Shown here: positions 51,401 to 64,000 of the stretch, piece by piece
Position numbering within the stretch: the stretch's first letter is position 1
How the letters are laid out: every line of letters starts with the position of its first letter
NCBI GenBank assembly: GCA_013396755.1
Contig: VWZF01013053.1
Location: 2,489,707-2,553,706 of the forward strand
Reading direction: 5' to 3'
Source of the DNA: Sclerurus mexicanus
Taxonomy: Eukaryota > Chordata > Aves > Passeriformes > Furnariidae
DNA length: 64,000 nucleotides
The notes under the pieces: model-generated
Told to the model about the DNA's origin: nothing
The model's database searches: none
The model's input: only the letters and a program-made list of their open reading frames with translations
Translations under genes and position numbers: made by a program

Positions 51401-54400
51401 CCTCACTAGTCCTTCCCTTTACTAATGAGGAGTGCAAGGGTTAAAAAAAAACACACCAAAATGTGAGTTTTAAACACCTGCACAAGGCTTTCCAACTTTA
51501 TACAGACATTTTTCAATTGATCTGACTGATCCTCTTCAAAAGAGCTGCTCGAGTAATAAACCTATATCCACTTTCATGAAAGGGAATATTTCAGCAACAC
51601 GAGTTGCAATTTCTGGCAATATGTCTACAGATCCAAAGCCTGAAATTTGTGCTGAGCCAGCAGGTGGATTTCATAAAGCACCATGCTCTTGTACAAACAA
51701 ACTAAAGCTCACAAAACAAACCCCTCCTCCACCTCAAAGCCCAGTGCCATCCCTGTCACTAGTCCAAGAAGGAATTCACAGGTCTGAGATTTCACAAGGA
51801 AAGGACAGGCTCAAACTAATAACATTCAGTATTCACTCAGAGAGGTCTGAGATTACTTAATGTCTGACTACTCAATCCTTTGTCAACACTTTTATTCAGA
51901 ATATAAAAGATCCACACGTTTTCTATGAACAACACAGGCTTCTAAAGTCAAAAGGCATTGTATCAGCTCTGCTTTCAAGGCTGCCATTGAAGAACAGGAC
52001 TGGTTATGCCACTACCTAAACACACCAACACATCGTTCCCTCCCAATCCTGGCTCACTGAAAAACAGTCCAAACAACTCACAAAAATTATAAGGGAAAAA
52101 AAAAGGTAAATTAATTAAAATCAATAGATTTTCTCTACTTGCCATTTTGTTATTAAAGTAATATTTTCTTCACCTGGAATTAATTGAGAAGACAAGACAC
52201 CTTCTCATAGAAATTTAGAGGTACAATATGACAGAGTTTTTTGCATCTTATCTTAAAACCATAGTTATGCTGTAAAGAGAAACAAGAGAGAATATATTTT
52301 CTTTCCATCTTTCGGCTTTGAATAAGTCAGGGCATGTTCAAGTAAATGCCTTCTTTGTTGTTTTGCTAGAGTTTATTTTTTTAATATGGAAGTTGAGTAG
52401 CTAATACTGCTGAGTAGCTAACACCACTAACGAGTTCTGAAAAAGTAAAGGTTACCTTGGCTTAGGGAATTCAAATAAGCACCTTTTCCCACTTAAAGTC
52501 TAATTTCCAAGCACTGCAAAATAGTGAGGTGGTTAACAGAAGTTCAAGAAATTTCACAAACTTTGGTGAAGAACAGAAGTATCACTTTTAAAAAAATATT
52601 GCTGATGGTTTCTTATAACTTTGGTATTTTTATATTACCAAATACATAACACAAATGTGAAACTGTTCACATATCCATCTCTAGAGAGGAGCAAAAAGTT
52701 AAGCATCCTCAAATCACAAGTTTCTTAGCAGATTTCATGTGCACCTACTACAGCTCAGTAAAATACACATACATACGTTACTCTGACAGGTAATTTTCCA
52801 TGCTGGAAAACACTTGCAGGTTTTTTTTCCTTTATGCACATGTAGGTCTTTCAGTGATTATTTTTTTCAATGCACAATATCTGATTTTGATCCTATTTAT
52901 CATACTATTTTATTAATATCTGTTCTTGAGGAGAATGAGACTCAACAGACTGAATTTAAGGCAGCCAGAGGTCAAGAATAAGTATGGGGGCAGGGGGGAA
53001 AATAGTGTTTCTCTGTCTTCACTGTAGTACTGAAACCATGGCTTGGTTTAGGTACTATAAAGAAATTTAACAACTTAAGCACTGTAGGTACATCTTTATC
53101 TTCTATTTTAGAAATGCAAACAGTTCGGGTGTACAAAAGTCTCAGTGAAATGAAAGCACTGGTTTTATGGCAAAACATGAAAAGCAGCTTGGTGTTTCCT
53201 GACAAGAGCTATTGCCGTCCCTGGGGTTTAGTGGGGAGCTACAGCACCAAGGTTATGGCTCACAAGTCCATAGTGTGCTGCTAAATCACGTTTACACGGC
53301 CATATACTGTGCTGCTGTAGCTGAGCCAGAACACCCAGGGAGGTGAGGCTGTATTACACAGTGCAGGGTTTTAGTGTGGGGAGGGAGGATTGCAAGAGCC
53401 TGGATATAGAAAGGTGCAGACAGACATGCTCACACAAGCTGGACAGTAAAGCCACCAAAAATCTGCTCAATCTGCCATTATTTACTCAGCATGTCTTTGC
53501 ATTCCCCACGCACGTGACTTACTGCTTCAGAAACACTGGACAGAGGCAAAACCATCTGAAGATCCAATCTAAAGATTTAACAAAAGAGCAACTAAAAAAA
53601 GCCACATTTCCAGACCAACCCTCAAATCAAAATTGCAGTCCCAAATGACGTTTGTCCACACTTGACATGACTTAAGGCTTGTTCAGTTCTTGTACCGGTA
53701 ATACACGAGACAGAAACCTTGGAAAGGCAGATGCAATTTGCTCCCGCTGCAGTTGAGGGCTGGCAGCCCAAGCTGCCCTGCACCACACTAAATCCTTGCA
53801 GGGCTATTGGCACAGCAACTTCAAAGGCAACTTTCTAAAACATGCATGAATTGTTTCTGCAGAAGCCAACAATAGATGTTAAAGCTTGAAAACCAGAATA
53901 TTCCTAATGCTGCATGTTGAGTTTTTTCTAAGTATTCAGTTTCCATTGAAGAAACAGAACAAAGAAACAAATATTGTTTTTCTACCAGTAACTGGTACAT
54001 AAAACAAATTACACATACAAATTTGATAAACAGATATTTATTTTCCTTGACCTACTCAAGCAAAAATCCCAGTTTCAAAATTCAGCAGCATGTGGTTCAA
54101 TGTGAACCTGAGATCCTGAGGCCAAGAAACTTATTTAATGCCACTGCAATAAAGAGTTAAGCACGCACACAAATATTATCTTTTCTCACTTCAACTCAGA
54201 CATGTTCACAGGAATTTAGATAATTTTATACCTGGGGCTGCATTGCTTGCTCATTTTTCCAATAACTATAATCAGGATTCAATCAACTTCCTCTGAGCAT
54301 TGGCAGAGTCAATCCTAGGATATTTAAAGAATTGATATCTGCCCAGCACTTCTTTAATTCTCAAATTGTCTGAGTTCTAAAACCAAAACACATCGCATTT

Positions 54401-55782
54401 TCAAGACAACACATAGGAAAACTATTCCAAACTGGGCTGTTTGCCTTGGCAGGAGCGGCATACAGAGAAGGGAAACTCCCAGATTTCTGATTCCTTCAAG
54501 GCAACGACTTGGATTGTGATTTTGAAAACACAAAAACACTATGGCCACATTTGCAAGAATGGATATTACATGTTTATAAGTTTTATAAATATATAGCAGA
54601 AATAGTAAGTGTGTGCACATATATACATACAAAAACACATTTAAAAAGAAATATATGTGTTTCCAAAAGTTGGGGAAACCAAGATGCTGCATCATCAGGC
54701 TTCACTGCATTGGACTGTGCCTATCCAGGACCTATTTGTGAGACTCCCAAGGTTTGTTTGAAAAGAGGTTTCTCCTGAGAAGGCAGCACTTTTACCTGCC
54801 TATCACCATCACTGAAGTTCAGCACTTCTCAGGTGCTGAAGCTTGAAATGAATGTTTTCTCCTAAGGTAATGGACTTAAATATTATTTAGTCAGAAAAAT
54901 ATTCTTTCCTCCATATATGTGATGGAAATAATCTGCAACTGCTTTCATTTAGAACCCCTCATGATGTAAAATTATATCAGACTGGCTTCACTCTAGTGTA
55001 AGAATTTATATTAGAGCTGAGTGAAATATTTTCAAGCTGTAATACCATTCCAGTACCAAATCTTATCAAATCAAACCCACTGCAAAAGAGACTGCTCACT
55101 GATTATTCACATAAGTAGCAAGCCATGGAAAGGTTTTGTTGATATCATACGGACAGAAGCGTATAAAATACTTGCAGCAGATGAAAAAGGGTATCCTGCA
55201 TGCAAGCAGCTTCATCTTCCCTTATTACAAAGTCACAAAGAAATTCTTCATATTTTACAGATTTTTACCTCTGACAAATACATCCCTTTCCAGCAAAAAC
55301 ATGACTCTTTTTCTAGAAAGCCTGGGCACAGTGAATTAAGGCTAGTATAACAACATGTCGAAAATATTTACTACACAGACACTTAACTGAATATCCAAGT
55401 ATCCAACAGCAGGAAAGAAAACCCCACAAACCAGATTTCAAGCATAACAGTTACCAGTTTAACTCTTCCACATGTTCAATAATATCACCTTCTTAGTTAA
55501 GGAAGGCAGCCTCAAAAAGAAGCCTCTAAATCTATTTTTAATAGAGTGTTTTTCACACTTAATGCACCCACCACAAGAAGCTACATTCTTTTGTCATTCT
55601 GAAAGTTTGAACAAAGTTGCCTTTAGCCACCACAATGAAAAAGGTTTACAGAAATCTTGTGCTCTGATGTGTGCAGAAGAAAGCAGTTCCTTCTGGAGGA
55701 CTCCAGAGAACAGAAATTTATACAGCTGGATCAGGCCCAAATGGGTTTATTTGCATTTACTGTTAATAAATTCATGCAATCA
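45481..55782. other. Intron-like sequence, no gene recognised
   Basis: About 10.3 kb lies between two CR1 copies. Two long open frames (45554-46096, 180 codons; 46736-47272, 178 codons, both plus strand) have no recognisable domain, signal peptide or family match, and I treat them as chance. An A13 run is at 48847-48859. A candidate ancient dispersed repeat lies near 50655-50720. No exon or RNA gene is recognised. Confidence 0.55.
50655..50720. repeat. Possible ancient amniote dispersed repeat
   Basis: Words such as agattctgctgtgagttgca, ccaatttaaatccagagc and aactcc resemble a dispersed element I recall from reptile genomes, with a gttacaccagtgtaaatcc...agtaactcc core. The match is from memory and imperfect, and I cannot name the family. 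Confidence 0.25.
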
Positions 55783-56135
55783 TAGACAATAGAATCATTA
55801 AGGTTGGAAAAGAGCTCAAGATCATCAAGTCCAATCGTTAATCCAGCACTGCCACGTTCACCATGGAATGGTATCACCAAATGCCACATCCACACCACTT
55901 TGGAACACTTCCAGTGATGGTGGTTCCATCACTTCCCTGGACAGCCTGTCCAGTGCCTGACAGTCCCTTCAGTGAAGAAATTGTTCCTAATATTTAACCT
56001 AAACCTCCCATGGCACAGCTTGAGGCCAATTCTTTTGGCATTGTCACTTGTTATCTGGGAGAAGAGACCGACCCCCACTTGGCTACCACCTCCTTTCAGG
56101 CAGTTGTAGAGAGCAATATGGTTCCCTCTGATACC
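55783..56135 (-). mobile_element. CR1 LINE, 5'-truncated 3' end
   Basis: The plus strand begins aatagaatcattaaggttgg, then gaaaagagctcaagatcatc, and continues through aatccagcactgccacg, tcacttccctggacagcctg, cagcttgaggccaattc, gggagaagagaccgaccc and ctacctcctttcaggcag-like words. This is the complement of the CR1 3' end. The sense strand is minus. About 350 bp remain and the 5' truncation is near 56135. Confidence 0.92.
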
Positions 56136-56703
56136 TGGAAATTATCTAGAAAACGTCCAAAAACAGCCAAGGAAGATGGGCAGTGCTATAGCAGAGTTGT
56201 GAGGGAAACAGCAGTGAGCAAAGACCACTATGGCAATGTCCTTAAAACTTGTCTCTCCAGCATATAAAGAAAGGGTGGAAAATGGGATTATCTAAAGGAC
56301 TTTCATTGGCTTAGCTGGAAAATGGCGGGTTTGTGCTGGTTTTGGGGGTTTGGTTGGTTGGTTTTGTTTGTTTTTCATTATTATTCTTTTTGGAGGGAGG
56401 GTTGGGGGTGATGTTTGTCTGTTTTGTTTATTTTTAATAAGTTACTCCTTTGTGAGAGGAGACTTGAGGAGCACAGTTCAGGTCCTGCAGGAGAAGGCAC
56501 GTCCACAGGGACTGCCCAGGCCCAGAGCAGGGAATGGCAGACTGAGGCACAAGAAGGGGGGGGTCTTGGCAAGCCTTAGCACACTGTGTGAACCAGAGCA
56601 GCTCCCAGTAGATCTGCCTTTGGGGAATCCAGAGCAACGTGGTAGGTCAGCACCCCTGAGTTGTGTCAGTGGAGAAGCCCTTTCCCAGCACCTGGGCAGG
56701 CTG

Positions 56704-56732
56704 GATGGTCCACAGAGTAAGAGTGGACCATC
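56704..56732. repeat. Inverted repeat, 10-bp arms, 9-base loop
   Basis: The arms gatggtccac (56704-56713) and gtggaccatc (56723-56732) are perfectly complementary, with loop agagtaaga. It is the strongest short hairpin I noticed. The stem is too short for a typical microRNA precursor. Confidence 0.7.
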
Positions 56733-59462
56733 AAACAGGCTCCAAACCACAGGAAAAGAAGTTCTCTGTAGAGGAGAGTTGGTAGCTATCTCAGGCAGTC
56801 CCTCATAGCCACAGGGCGCTCCTCGGGGCTGCCAGTCTTGCTCACAGTCAAATATCCCAAATTGAGACATTATCATGTTTCCTTTTATTCCTCTGGCCAG
56901 AAATAATAAGTTTGTTTAACCAGCTGTTTGGGATTTGAGAGATTACTCAATTGAAGACAGTCATTACCATTTATTCTCCCTTGTTTCTAGAGAAAGGTGG
57001 AGGTTTTGCATTTTTCTTTTATTTTAAATTTATGTTGTTAGCAATTGACTCCTTGCTGTCGGCAGGTGCCTGCAGAAGAGTTAGGTCTGTAGGAAGAGCA
57101 GCAAGACATGTCCAAGCATATGACAGGCAAAGCACACACTGACAGGGGCTGGGAGATACAATGCTTTTATGAACACCAGAATTATATTCCAGCAGAGAAC
57201 TTCAACTTTTATATCTTAGAGCAATTTCTCAAAAGGAGTAATACTTATAGAAATGAAACAACTGCCCACACAAAAATTAAAGTAGCAATTTCCAGAACAT
57301 TTTACTTCATCTATAAAGGTGCACACAAGGTAGCAAAAAGTTCTGTACGTATCTTTCTCAGGGAAATAAACTCAGCCAGAAAGCAGCTTTCTGACTTCTG
57401 AAGACACTTGCTGTTCATGGCGAGCAAACATCAGGCTTTACAGCTTTGGGAATAAGCTATACATTATGTCCCTGGAAGCCAACACAGTGTTAGACAAGTG
57501 ATCCTGTGGGTTTCCTGGGGGAGTATTACAAAGACAACAACAAAAAAATCCACTAACCAGGAGCACTGCAATTTGACAGAGACAGCACAGCTTCCTCCCA
57601 CTAGTGATGCTGATGGATGTTTTCTGTACCAAAACTGACAGTGACAAAAGAGGCTTTAACGTGAAGGAGCCTTTCCAGTCCCCCTTCATGTTTTCTGGGA
57701 AGACTGGCACTGACTGACAAGCAAGTCAAATATTATAAATGATTGACATCCCTAAAACAAATACAGAGGTGGGGTTGTCTTCAAAGAGAAATCACTACCG
57801 CTGCTGGTAGGAATTATTTTAACGCTTGTAGCAGTGGCCAGCTTTGCTGCAGCAGCTGAGGGGACAACTGGTTCTGCCTGGTCTGATCCACTGCTGGCAT
57901 CAGCCCTGCCCTCACTTCTAGCCCAAGATGACAAAAAACAGCGATGCTGGGATCCCTGAGGTCGTGAACAGACTTTTCTGATGTAGGATGTTGCTTGCTA
58001 CACATACCAGCATCACGGAAAACAAAAGAAACAAGTTGGGAAAAAGAAAAAGCTTGATGAGAAACCAGAGGCAGAACAGAAAAATCAAGAAATTGTAGGG
58101 GATTCATTGTCTTTCTCATGGCCCATTTCCATCCCTGCCTGGGAAACACACACTTGTCACCTCCAGTGCCTTTGCTCCACTTTCTCAGCAGCATTTGGCT
58201 TTGCCTGTGAAAAACACCAGCAGGAGATGAGGAAGTTATTTGGTACTTTTTACATTCCTCTCAATTCCAAGTGATGGTACAATTATCTGCAGAACCCTAA
58301 CCACTAATGTTGCACAGGCAGGACCATCCCACAGCCAACCCACCAGCAGGAACTCAGGTTTCCCACATGTTCCAGTTCAATCTAGAGGCAGATCCTGTTC
58401 ATCGCCCAGTCGGCACCATGTGGCAAAGGTGCTTGAATTTCTTGGGAAAAGGGCCATAGCAAGGGTGTGTACTTTGAACAAGATTAGAACCTCCTGCAAA
58501 AAGAAGTGAGATTTATACTTGCTAAAAATCTAGTCCACCAAGGAATAGAATAAATTTAATATTCAATTAAGGAAACAAGAGCTTAATTTTAGTACAGATG
58601 AGGAGCATGACGTAAAACAGAGCATCCTACCATCTATCATGGTTAGGGTGACTTTAGTGGATCTTTAGAAACGCTTATGGAACCTATGAATTTCTGGGCA
58701 CTACTTTGGGATAAGTAATAAAAAAAATTCATTCTTCAGTTACCTCCTAAAGCAACTTAGCATACCACGTATGATAAAGAATTACAGTCTACTTGAGAAA
58801 AGATACTTAACTCCTTATAATGCAGCAATAAAAGATGCCTAATCGGAGATGAAATTTGAAAGCTTTGAGTTTGATGGGCTTTAAGAATACCCCTATGCAA
58901 AGTATTATATTTTTATTCTTTTTTTTTCTTTTCAAAATGATTGTTTTTCCAGAAAAAGACTTTCTAATATGAGCATACAAGCAGAAAATATTCAGTATTT
59001 CTTTTATTTAATGACAGATTTCTTTAACCGTTTAGTACGGGGCAGAAAGCTAGAGAAAAAACAGTAAAAATCACATACCTAAAACTATCTGCACCTTAGG
59101 AAATTAAGTATGTGCAGAATTAGACAACAGGATGACTGCCCAGAAAGAGATCTTTTTGGAGTCAACACGCATCCCCTACAGTCACTTATATCCACACACC
59201 CCCTCCGTGCAGAGGAACCATCATCCTTCCTACTCTGCTGCTTTCATCTCTCTTCATATTTACTATGCTCTGAAGAATTTTAATAAATATTCCATGTCAT
59301 ATCCATAAAGCAAGTAAAAATGATTAACTAACAGTCAGCACAAATGCCTCTAAAGCAGCATGCACTCCTCTTTCATGCAGGATCATCAAGTTCAATGCCA
59401 TGATAAAGGTTAAGTTTATTAAGCATTAGAGAGACCTGAGTTTTCATCACTCAACCCCTCCT

Positions 59463-59488
59463 CCCCCCCCCCCCCCCCTTTTTTTTTT
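59463..59488 (+). repeat. Homopolymer junction C16-T10
   Basis: Sixteen C are followed directly by ten T. This polypyrimidine tract is prone to length polymorphism and sequencing error. Confidence 0.9.
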
Positions 59489-59912
59489 CTTTTGAGAAAG
59501 TGCAATAAAAGGAGATGCACAGCTAAATGGTGACCTTTAGAAGTACTGGCTGTTCCTTTGGGAGGAAATGTGCTCTATTTGATTGTTAGCTTTTACAAGA
59601 TTAATTAGTGTGGCATGCTAATTGATATTTTTTGGTAGATGAGAACAATCAGAGATCAATCTTTGAACAATCAAAAATGAGAACAAGCTTTTCCTTTAAA
59701 GGAATTCCGCAATAAATGCAATACGCAGATGAATAATTGCACTGCTCTGTTATAGTAATACAGTTGTTTTATGTTTAAAAATGTACTAAAAAAGGCATCC
59801 ATTTGGGTAAGTTAACTGAAAGCATTATGTGGCACAGCTTTTTCAGACAGGAAGTCCTTCGTGGATTTAAATCACCAAACCAGACACATAATAAAGGTGT
59901 CCCATTTAACAG

Positions 59913-59928
59913 GATGACAGATGTCATC
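59913..59928. repeat. Near-continuous palindrome gatgaca-ga-tgtcatc
   Basis: Seven-base arms flank a two-base centre. The TGACA half-sites resemble those of TALE homeodomain factors (TGACAG). Any binding is inference. Confidence 0.5.
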
Positions 59929-62900
59929 AACAGAACACCTTGGCATTAGTGAGCTATAGCACATCTCAGATCTGCACTATTGCCTGGGCACCATTGCTGC
60001 TCTAATGCAACTCCCACACAAACACAAAAGCATTGAGTTTGTAGAAAGCCAGCACTGTTAAAACTGCTTGTGCTGCTTTGCTTTTACTTGTACTAGTATC
60101 TATGAACATAGGCATAACAATCTTTCCCAAGTCTGACCTTCAGAAATCACATGTTAGTATGCAAGCACGTACCACATTCTGCAAATGCTAATGGAGACGT
60201 TTCAACAGCGCAGCCAGACCTCTGACACATGACAGACTTGTCACAGGTTAATATATTACCCACTCAGCTGAGCCACCGTAACTCTCCAGTCACCTGCTCT
60301 GAGCTCAAGTAAGGGCTCTTAGTGAAGCCCTTGTTCACTTCAGGTTAACTCAAGTCCAGTAACTCTTTGTTTGTGCAGACTTGGCCAGTTACTGTGTCCT
60401 TCGATGCCCCAGGAACATCTCTTTGTGCTACCACGTGTATATAACCCATCAGATACACAGATAGCTCAGGAATTGCTCCACGCATGTCCTAAAGTAACTA
60501 AGTGCTGAACCACAGAGTCAGCACTTCGTTCCTATAGCACCAGAGGTATCTTGCCTAAACAATAGACAGTCTTTTGAGAGACTACACCAAGACTTATTTG
60601 CTCCAAATCTAAATTACAGTGACACTCCAACTCTCACCACATCTGTCACAAAGCTATCACAATATTTAGGATTTAACTGTACATTAGGCAACATTTGGTC
60701 TTGATGGTAGGAGGAAATATAAATCCAGTTTGATGGGCTTTGTCAGACACATCTCCTAGGACGTACTAGAAAAGGTCACTCTAATTAGTGGCCAGACTCT
60801 GTTAGGGTTCCTCTAACGGACCCCGTAGCAGAGGTTTGGAAAGGACAGTGTTGGAATCTCAGCCTAGAGTTTCCATTTCAGTGTTGTACAATGAAGGAGG
60901 CAGTAACAGAATTTGAGTTGAGAGACTGAACTAATTACTTTGTTATTGTTTTTGGAAACCAGAATCAGCACCTCTTTATTAAATGAGAGTGCCCTTCCTA
61001 TCTTGATTCAATGGGCAAGAGCATCTCAGAACAAACCCCTTCAAAAGACAAAACAGCAAAACTCTTCTTTTAACAGTACCTTGAATAGAGAAGTAGTTGC
61101 ACGGCACACAGAAGCATCAACAGAAGAGACACATTCCACAAATTATTCCTTTAGCCACAGTTCATGGAAATCAGTGGGAAAGGGGAAAAGGCAACCTGAG
61201 TTCAAGTCCAAATGATTTGAGTGCCCAGAGCAGAATCCAGCCCTGGAGAACAAAAGGACCGTGCACAATTTGAGCCTTGTTTTGCCATTTCTTTCAGGAG
61301 ACAGCTCCAAGACCACAGTTGCTCTGTCCCTCCTGCTCAAGACTATAGAGCATCTGGGAGAGACATTTTCTTGTGAAATTCCATTCTCCTAACTCTGCTG
61401 GGATCTCACCTCCTCGGCTTTAGGAAGCTAAACCTAGACATTTTTGTTGATAGGGAATGGCAGAAAGCAAGCAATGTGACATTTGCATTAAGTACAAAGA
61501 GCAATGTATGTTGATGACTTTTACACTAGAATTACATTGACATTATTTCACTTTTTTCATAACTGCAAATGAGGAGTAAGATTAATTTTACAGCAGCAGA
61601 TTTTCCTCATGACTTCAACAGAACTAGATTAAATTAATGTTTCAGTTGTGCTTAACCTAAATTTTTGTCTTCTAAACCGTAGGCAAATGGCTTCTAATCA
61701 CTATTTCTGTACCATCTGATGTTAAAGGTTCATCAATTTCATTCCCACCAATATGATTAAACTCTTATTCAGGCAAGAAAACATTGTTAGTAAGGAAATC
61801 AATTTCTTTTAAAACTCTCTCATGGACTACCAGTTAATACCTTCTTCAACCAAAAGACAAATAACTCACTAGATTTGGAGTTATTTTCTAGCTATATGCT
61901 GAGCTATGAGATTGTGATGTTTCCCCCCCATAATTGTCTGTCCCAGACTAGCAACCTATAGGACATAAATTTGTATTTCCTCGAAGAGAATTCTTGAAAA
62001 ACAAAGAACTGTTGGGATCACAAACTGCCAAATAGTGCAATTTTATCTTATTTACTGAAGAACAGAATGAACTCCTACATTATAAAACGTAACGCCAATT
62101 AATACTAAGAATAAAACACCCTGCGCTATTATCAAAATGCCATAAAACATCTGGGATTAACAATAATGTGGATGGAGAGTACTATGTATAACAGAAATAA
62201 AATGCTTTATTGCCGTTCATCATTTTCCATCTTTACAACGATACTGCGCTCATGCATTCATTACAGATATTAGATAAGCAAATTGTATCCTGATGCCCTG
62301 AAAGGCTGGCACACCAACAGCTGGAAAGGAAAAAACCATTAAATGGGTGAGATCCTTCCCCTGCCAAGTCTGCCAGCAGCGTGGGTTTACAACATAACGC
62401 TGTCAGTCCTTTACCTTCAGCTCTACTTGTGAAATATCTCCCCCCATATGCGGTTTATGGATTCTAACTCACTCTAATAGTGAAAGGCTTTTTCGGGTGA
62501 GGCAGGGGGAATTCAGGAGTTCCTGACACTGCCCCCAGACAAACCAGTAAATAACCCGCCAGCAGCGTAACAAGAGTGAGCTCTGCCAATCTGAGCTAAT
62601 TTGTTTGATGCAAAGGTACAATAAACATACCGGAGGACAATATTAATTCTGTTACATTAATATCTACTTAAATATCTAGAGCAAATGAACATTATAAGAA
62701 GACAATAAGGCTCAAGCCCCACGACAGGTACTGAAGCAGTACTACTGCACAAGATCTGTCAGAAAAGGCCCATTTTGAAGAAGAATAAAAAACCCCAAAA
62801 CACTAGGAGATTTCAGCCCTGATTTTGGGGAGTTTCCCAGAAAAGCCAAGTCTGGTTTGTGAAGCAGAAGAAGGATGAGTTCTGTAGTCCCTTACCGTGA

Positions 62901-64000
62901 CCCTCCTGCTGCCTCCTCCCTCCTCAGCAGTTAACCCCCAGGGCAGAGCTGCTCTGGTGCAGCTGGTTTCTCTGCTGGCCCTGGTTTTAGGTAGCTGGCC
63001 CTAGCAAGCCTAATCCTAAATGGGAAGGAGAATGGACGACATCTCTCCAGCCAGTTCATTCAACAAGTGCCCCTTCTGCACCCCTGAAAAGTCAAGGACA
63101 AGGACTCCCAGGTGAGGACAGTCACCTCTGAGCCTCACACAAACACCTGCAAAGAAAAAGGCATTTGTTCAAGAAATGACAACCCACCCTGGCCTGCTTA
63201 GCAACAGTTTCCCCTCCTCTTTGAGGCATTAATAACATATTTTTATCTACTTTCAACACCACACCTGTATGGTAACATATTTAGTTCCTTTAGAAAAATA
63301 AACTCTGCCTGCAGCGAGGACAACTTTGTAGCACAGCAGCAAACACAGCGTTTTGACAGCTGACTGGTCATAAACAACCAAAGGTTTAAATAAAAGATAA
63401 AATACTTCGGTGGGCCACCGTTTCTGCCAAGAGTTTCAAAGAAAAGTGAGGAACAGCAAAGAGGATAAAATACCATAACCTTGAAGCAAAAGAACTCTGC
63501 AGACAACAGTGGTCTGGAAGGAAGGAGAAACTAACAGAATATGTCACTAGGCACAATTAACAGCTGGGTAAGAAACAGCCAGATTTCAGAGGAAATCCTC
63601 CTTCTGTAGACATTTAAGGGTGACAATAAAGCTTAAACTGTCACAAGCATTTGATTAGTGCGTTGCAGATGGAATTTAAAACTGGCAGGTTAATAATGAA
63701 GAACTCCCCAGGGTATCAGACTCCCATTTATGCCTCTCCTCCTTTACCTGCACCAATCAACCTACATTCTTGCTTTCCCACCACCTGACAAAATACATCT
63801 GCTGATAAACAAACAGCTTTTCCTAGAAACAAATTAAATATTTATGCCATTCTATTATGGATGTAAACACTTCCACATAATTTTCGAGCTGGAGATCAGT
63901 ACCTTCATTGCAAAACTTAATCGTGCGCTGTTCCCTGAAAGCTGCTTAAAAGTATGTTTTAGAAACTGTTCACAGAAGGTAATAAACCATACTTAAAGTC

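Larger units (their letters stand above)
56136..64000. other. Intron-like or 5' flanking sequence, no gene recognised
   Basis: No exon is recognised. A GT-rich stretch (56335-56450) leads into a GC-richer block (about 56460-56840) with a 152-codon open frame of no known family. A hairpin lies at 56704-56732, a C16-T10 homopolymer junction at 59463-59488, and a palindrome at 59913-59928. Two AT-rich stretches (59530-59780 and 62050-62700) look like candidate conserved non-coding elements. Confidence 0.55.

Noticed and set aside
56350..56808. 152-codon frame with a hydrophobic N-terminus as a secreted or membrane protein
   Set aside because: The hydrophobic start comes from a GT-rich low-complexity tract. 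The remainder is GC-rich with no recognised motif, and overlapping frames on the other strand are equally long.
1..64000. CRISPR arrays, operons, prophage or insertion sequences
   Set aside because: The window is eukaryotic nuclear DNA. No regularly spaced repeats or bacterial gene organisation are present.

Overview
This window is vertebrate nuclear DNA, almost certainly from a bird. The evidence is AT-rich, CpG-poor, intron-like sequence with very low coding density, and several CR1 LINE fragments. Most of these are 5'-truncated 3' ends carrying the avian terminal motif, which reads on the plus strand as agaatcatagaat. One spliced exon encodes a protein I recognise. The species cannot be fixed from the sequence.

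The only convincing protein-coding feature is one exon on the minus strand (20906-21407). It encodes the cytoplasmic tail, the single transmembrane segment and the start of the ectodomain of NAALADL2, the inactive N-acetylated alpha-linked acidic dipeptidase-like 2 (a glutamate carboxypeptidase II / M28 family relative). A clean acceptor and donor flank the exon. The next coding exon is not seen in the 20.9 kb downstream (lower coordinates), and no exon is recognised in the 42.6 kb upstream. This fits a very large gene with long introns, so the window is best read as two intron portions around one exon.

Layout: 1-18.6 kb is intron-like unique sequence. From 18.6 to 33.9 kb lie the NAALADL2 exon, five CR1 fragments (one of them present twice) and a 1,903-bp direct duplication (29413-31315 and 31317-33219). 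The two copies are separated by exactly one ambiguous base (n, 31316) and I saw only two substitutions between them. I read this as a probable assembly artefact (two haplotypes joined across a gap) rather than biology. From 34 to 64 kb the sequence is intron-like again, with three more CR1 copies (the only plus-strand one at 44848-45480), a 16-C/10-T homopolymer junction, and several AT-rich stretches whose look suggests, but does not prove, conserved non-coding elements.

The window is not an operon and I see no multi-gene system. Nothing here supports a previously undescribed molecular system. The most checkable points are the split duplication, an RFX-type X-box palindrome inside it, the same-strand bias of CR1 copies relative to NAALADL2, and the missing upstream start exon. 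The other open reading frames (up to 180 codons) match no family I recognise and look like chance frames.
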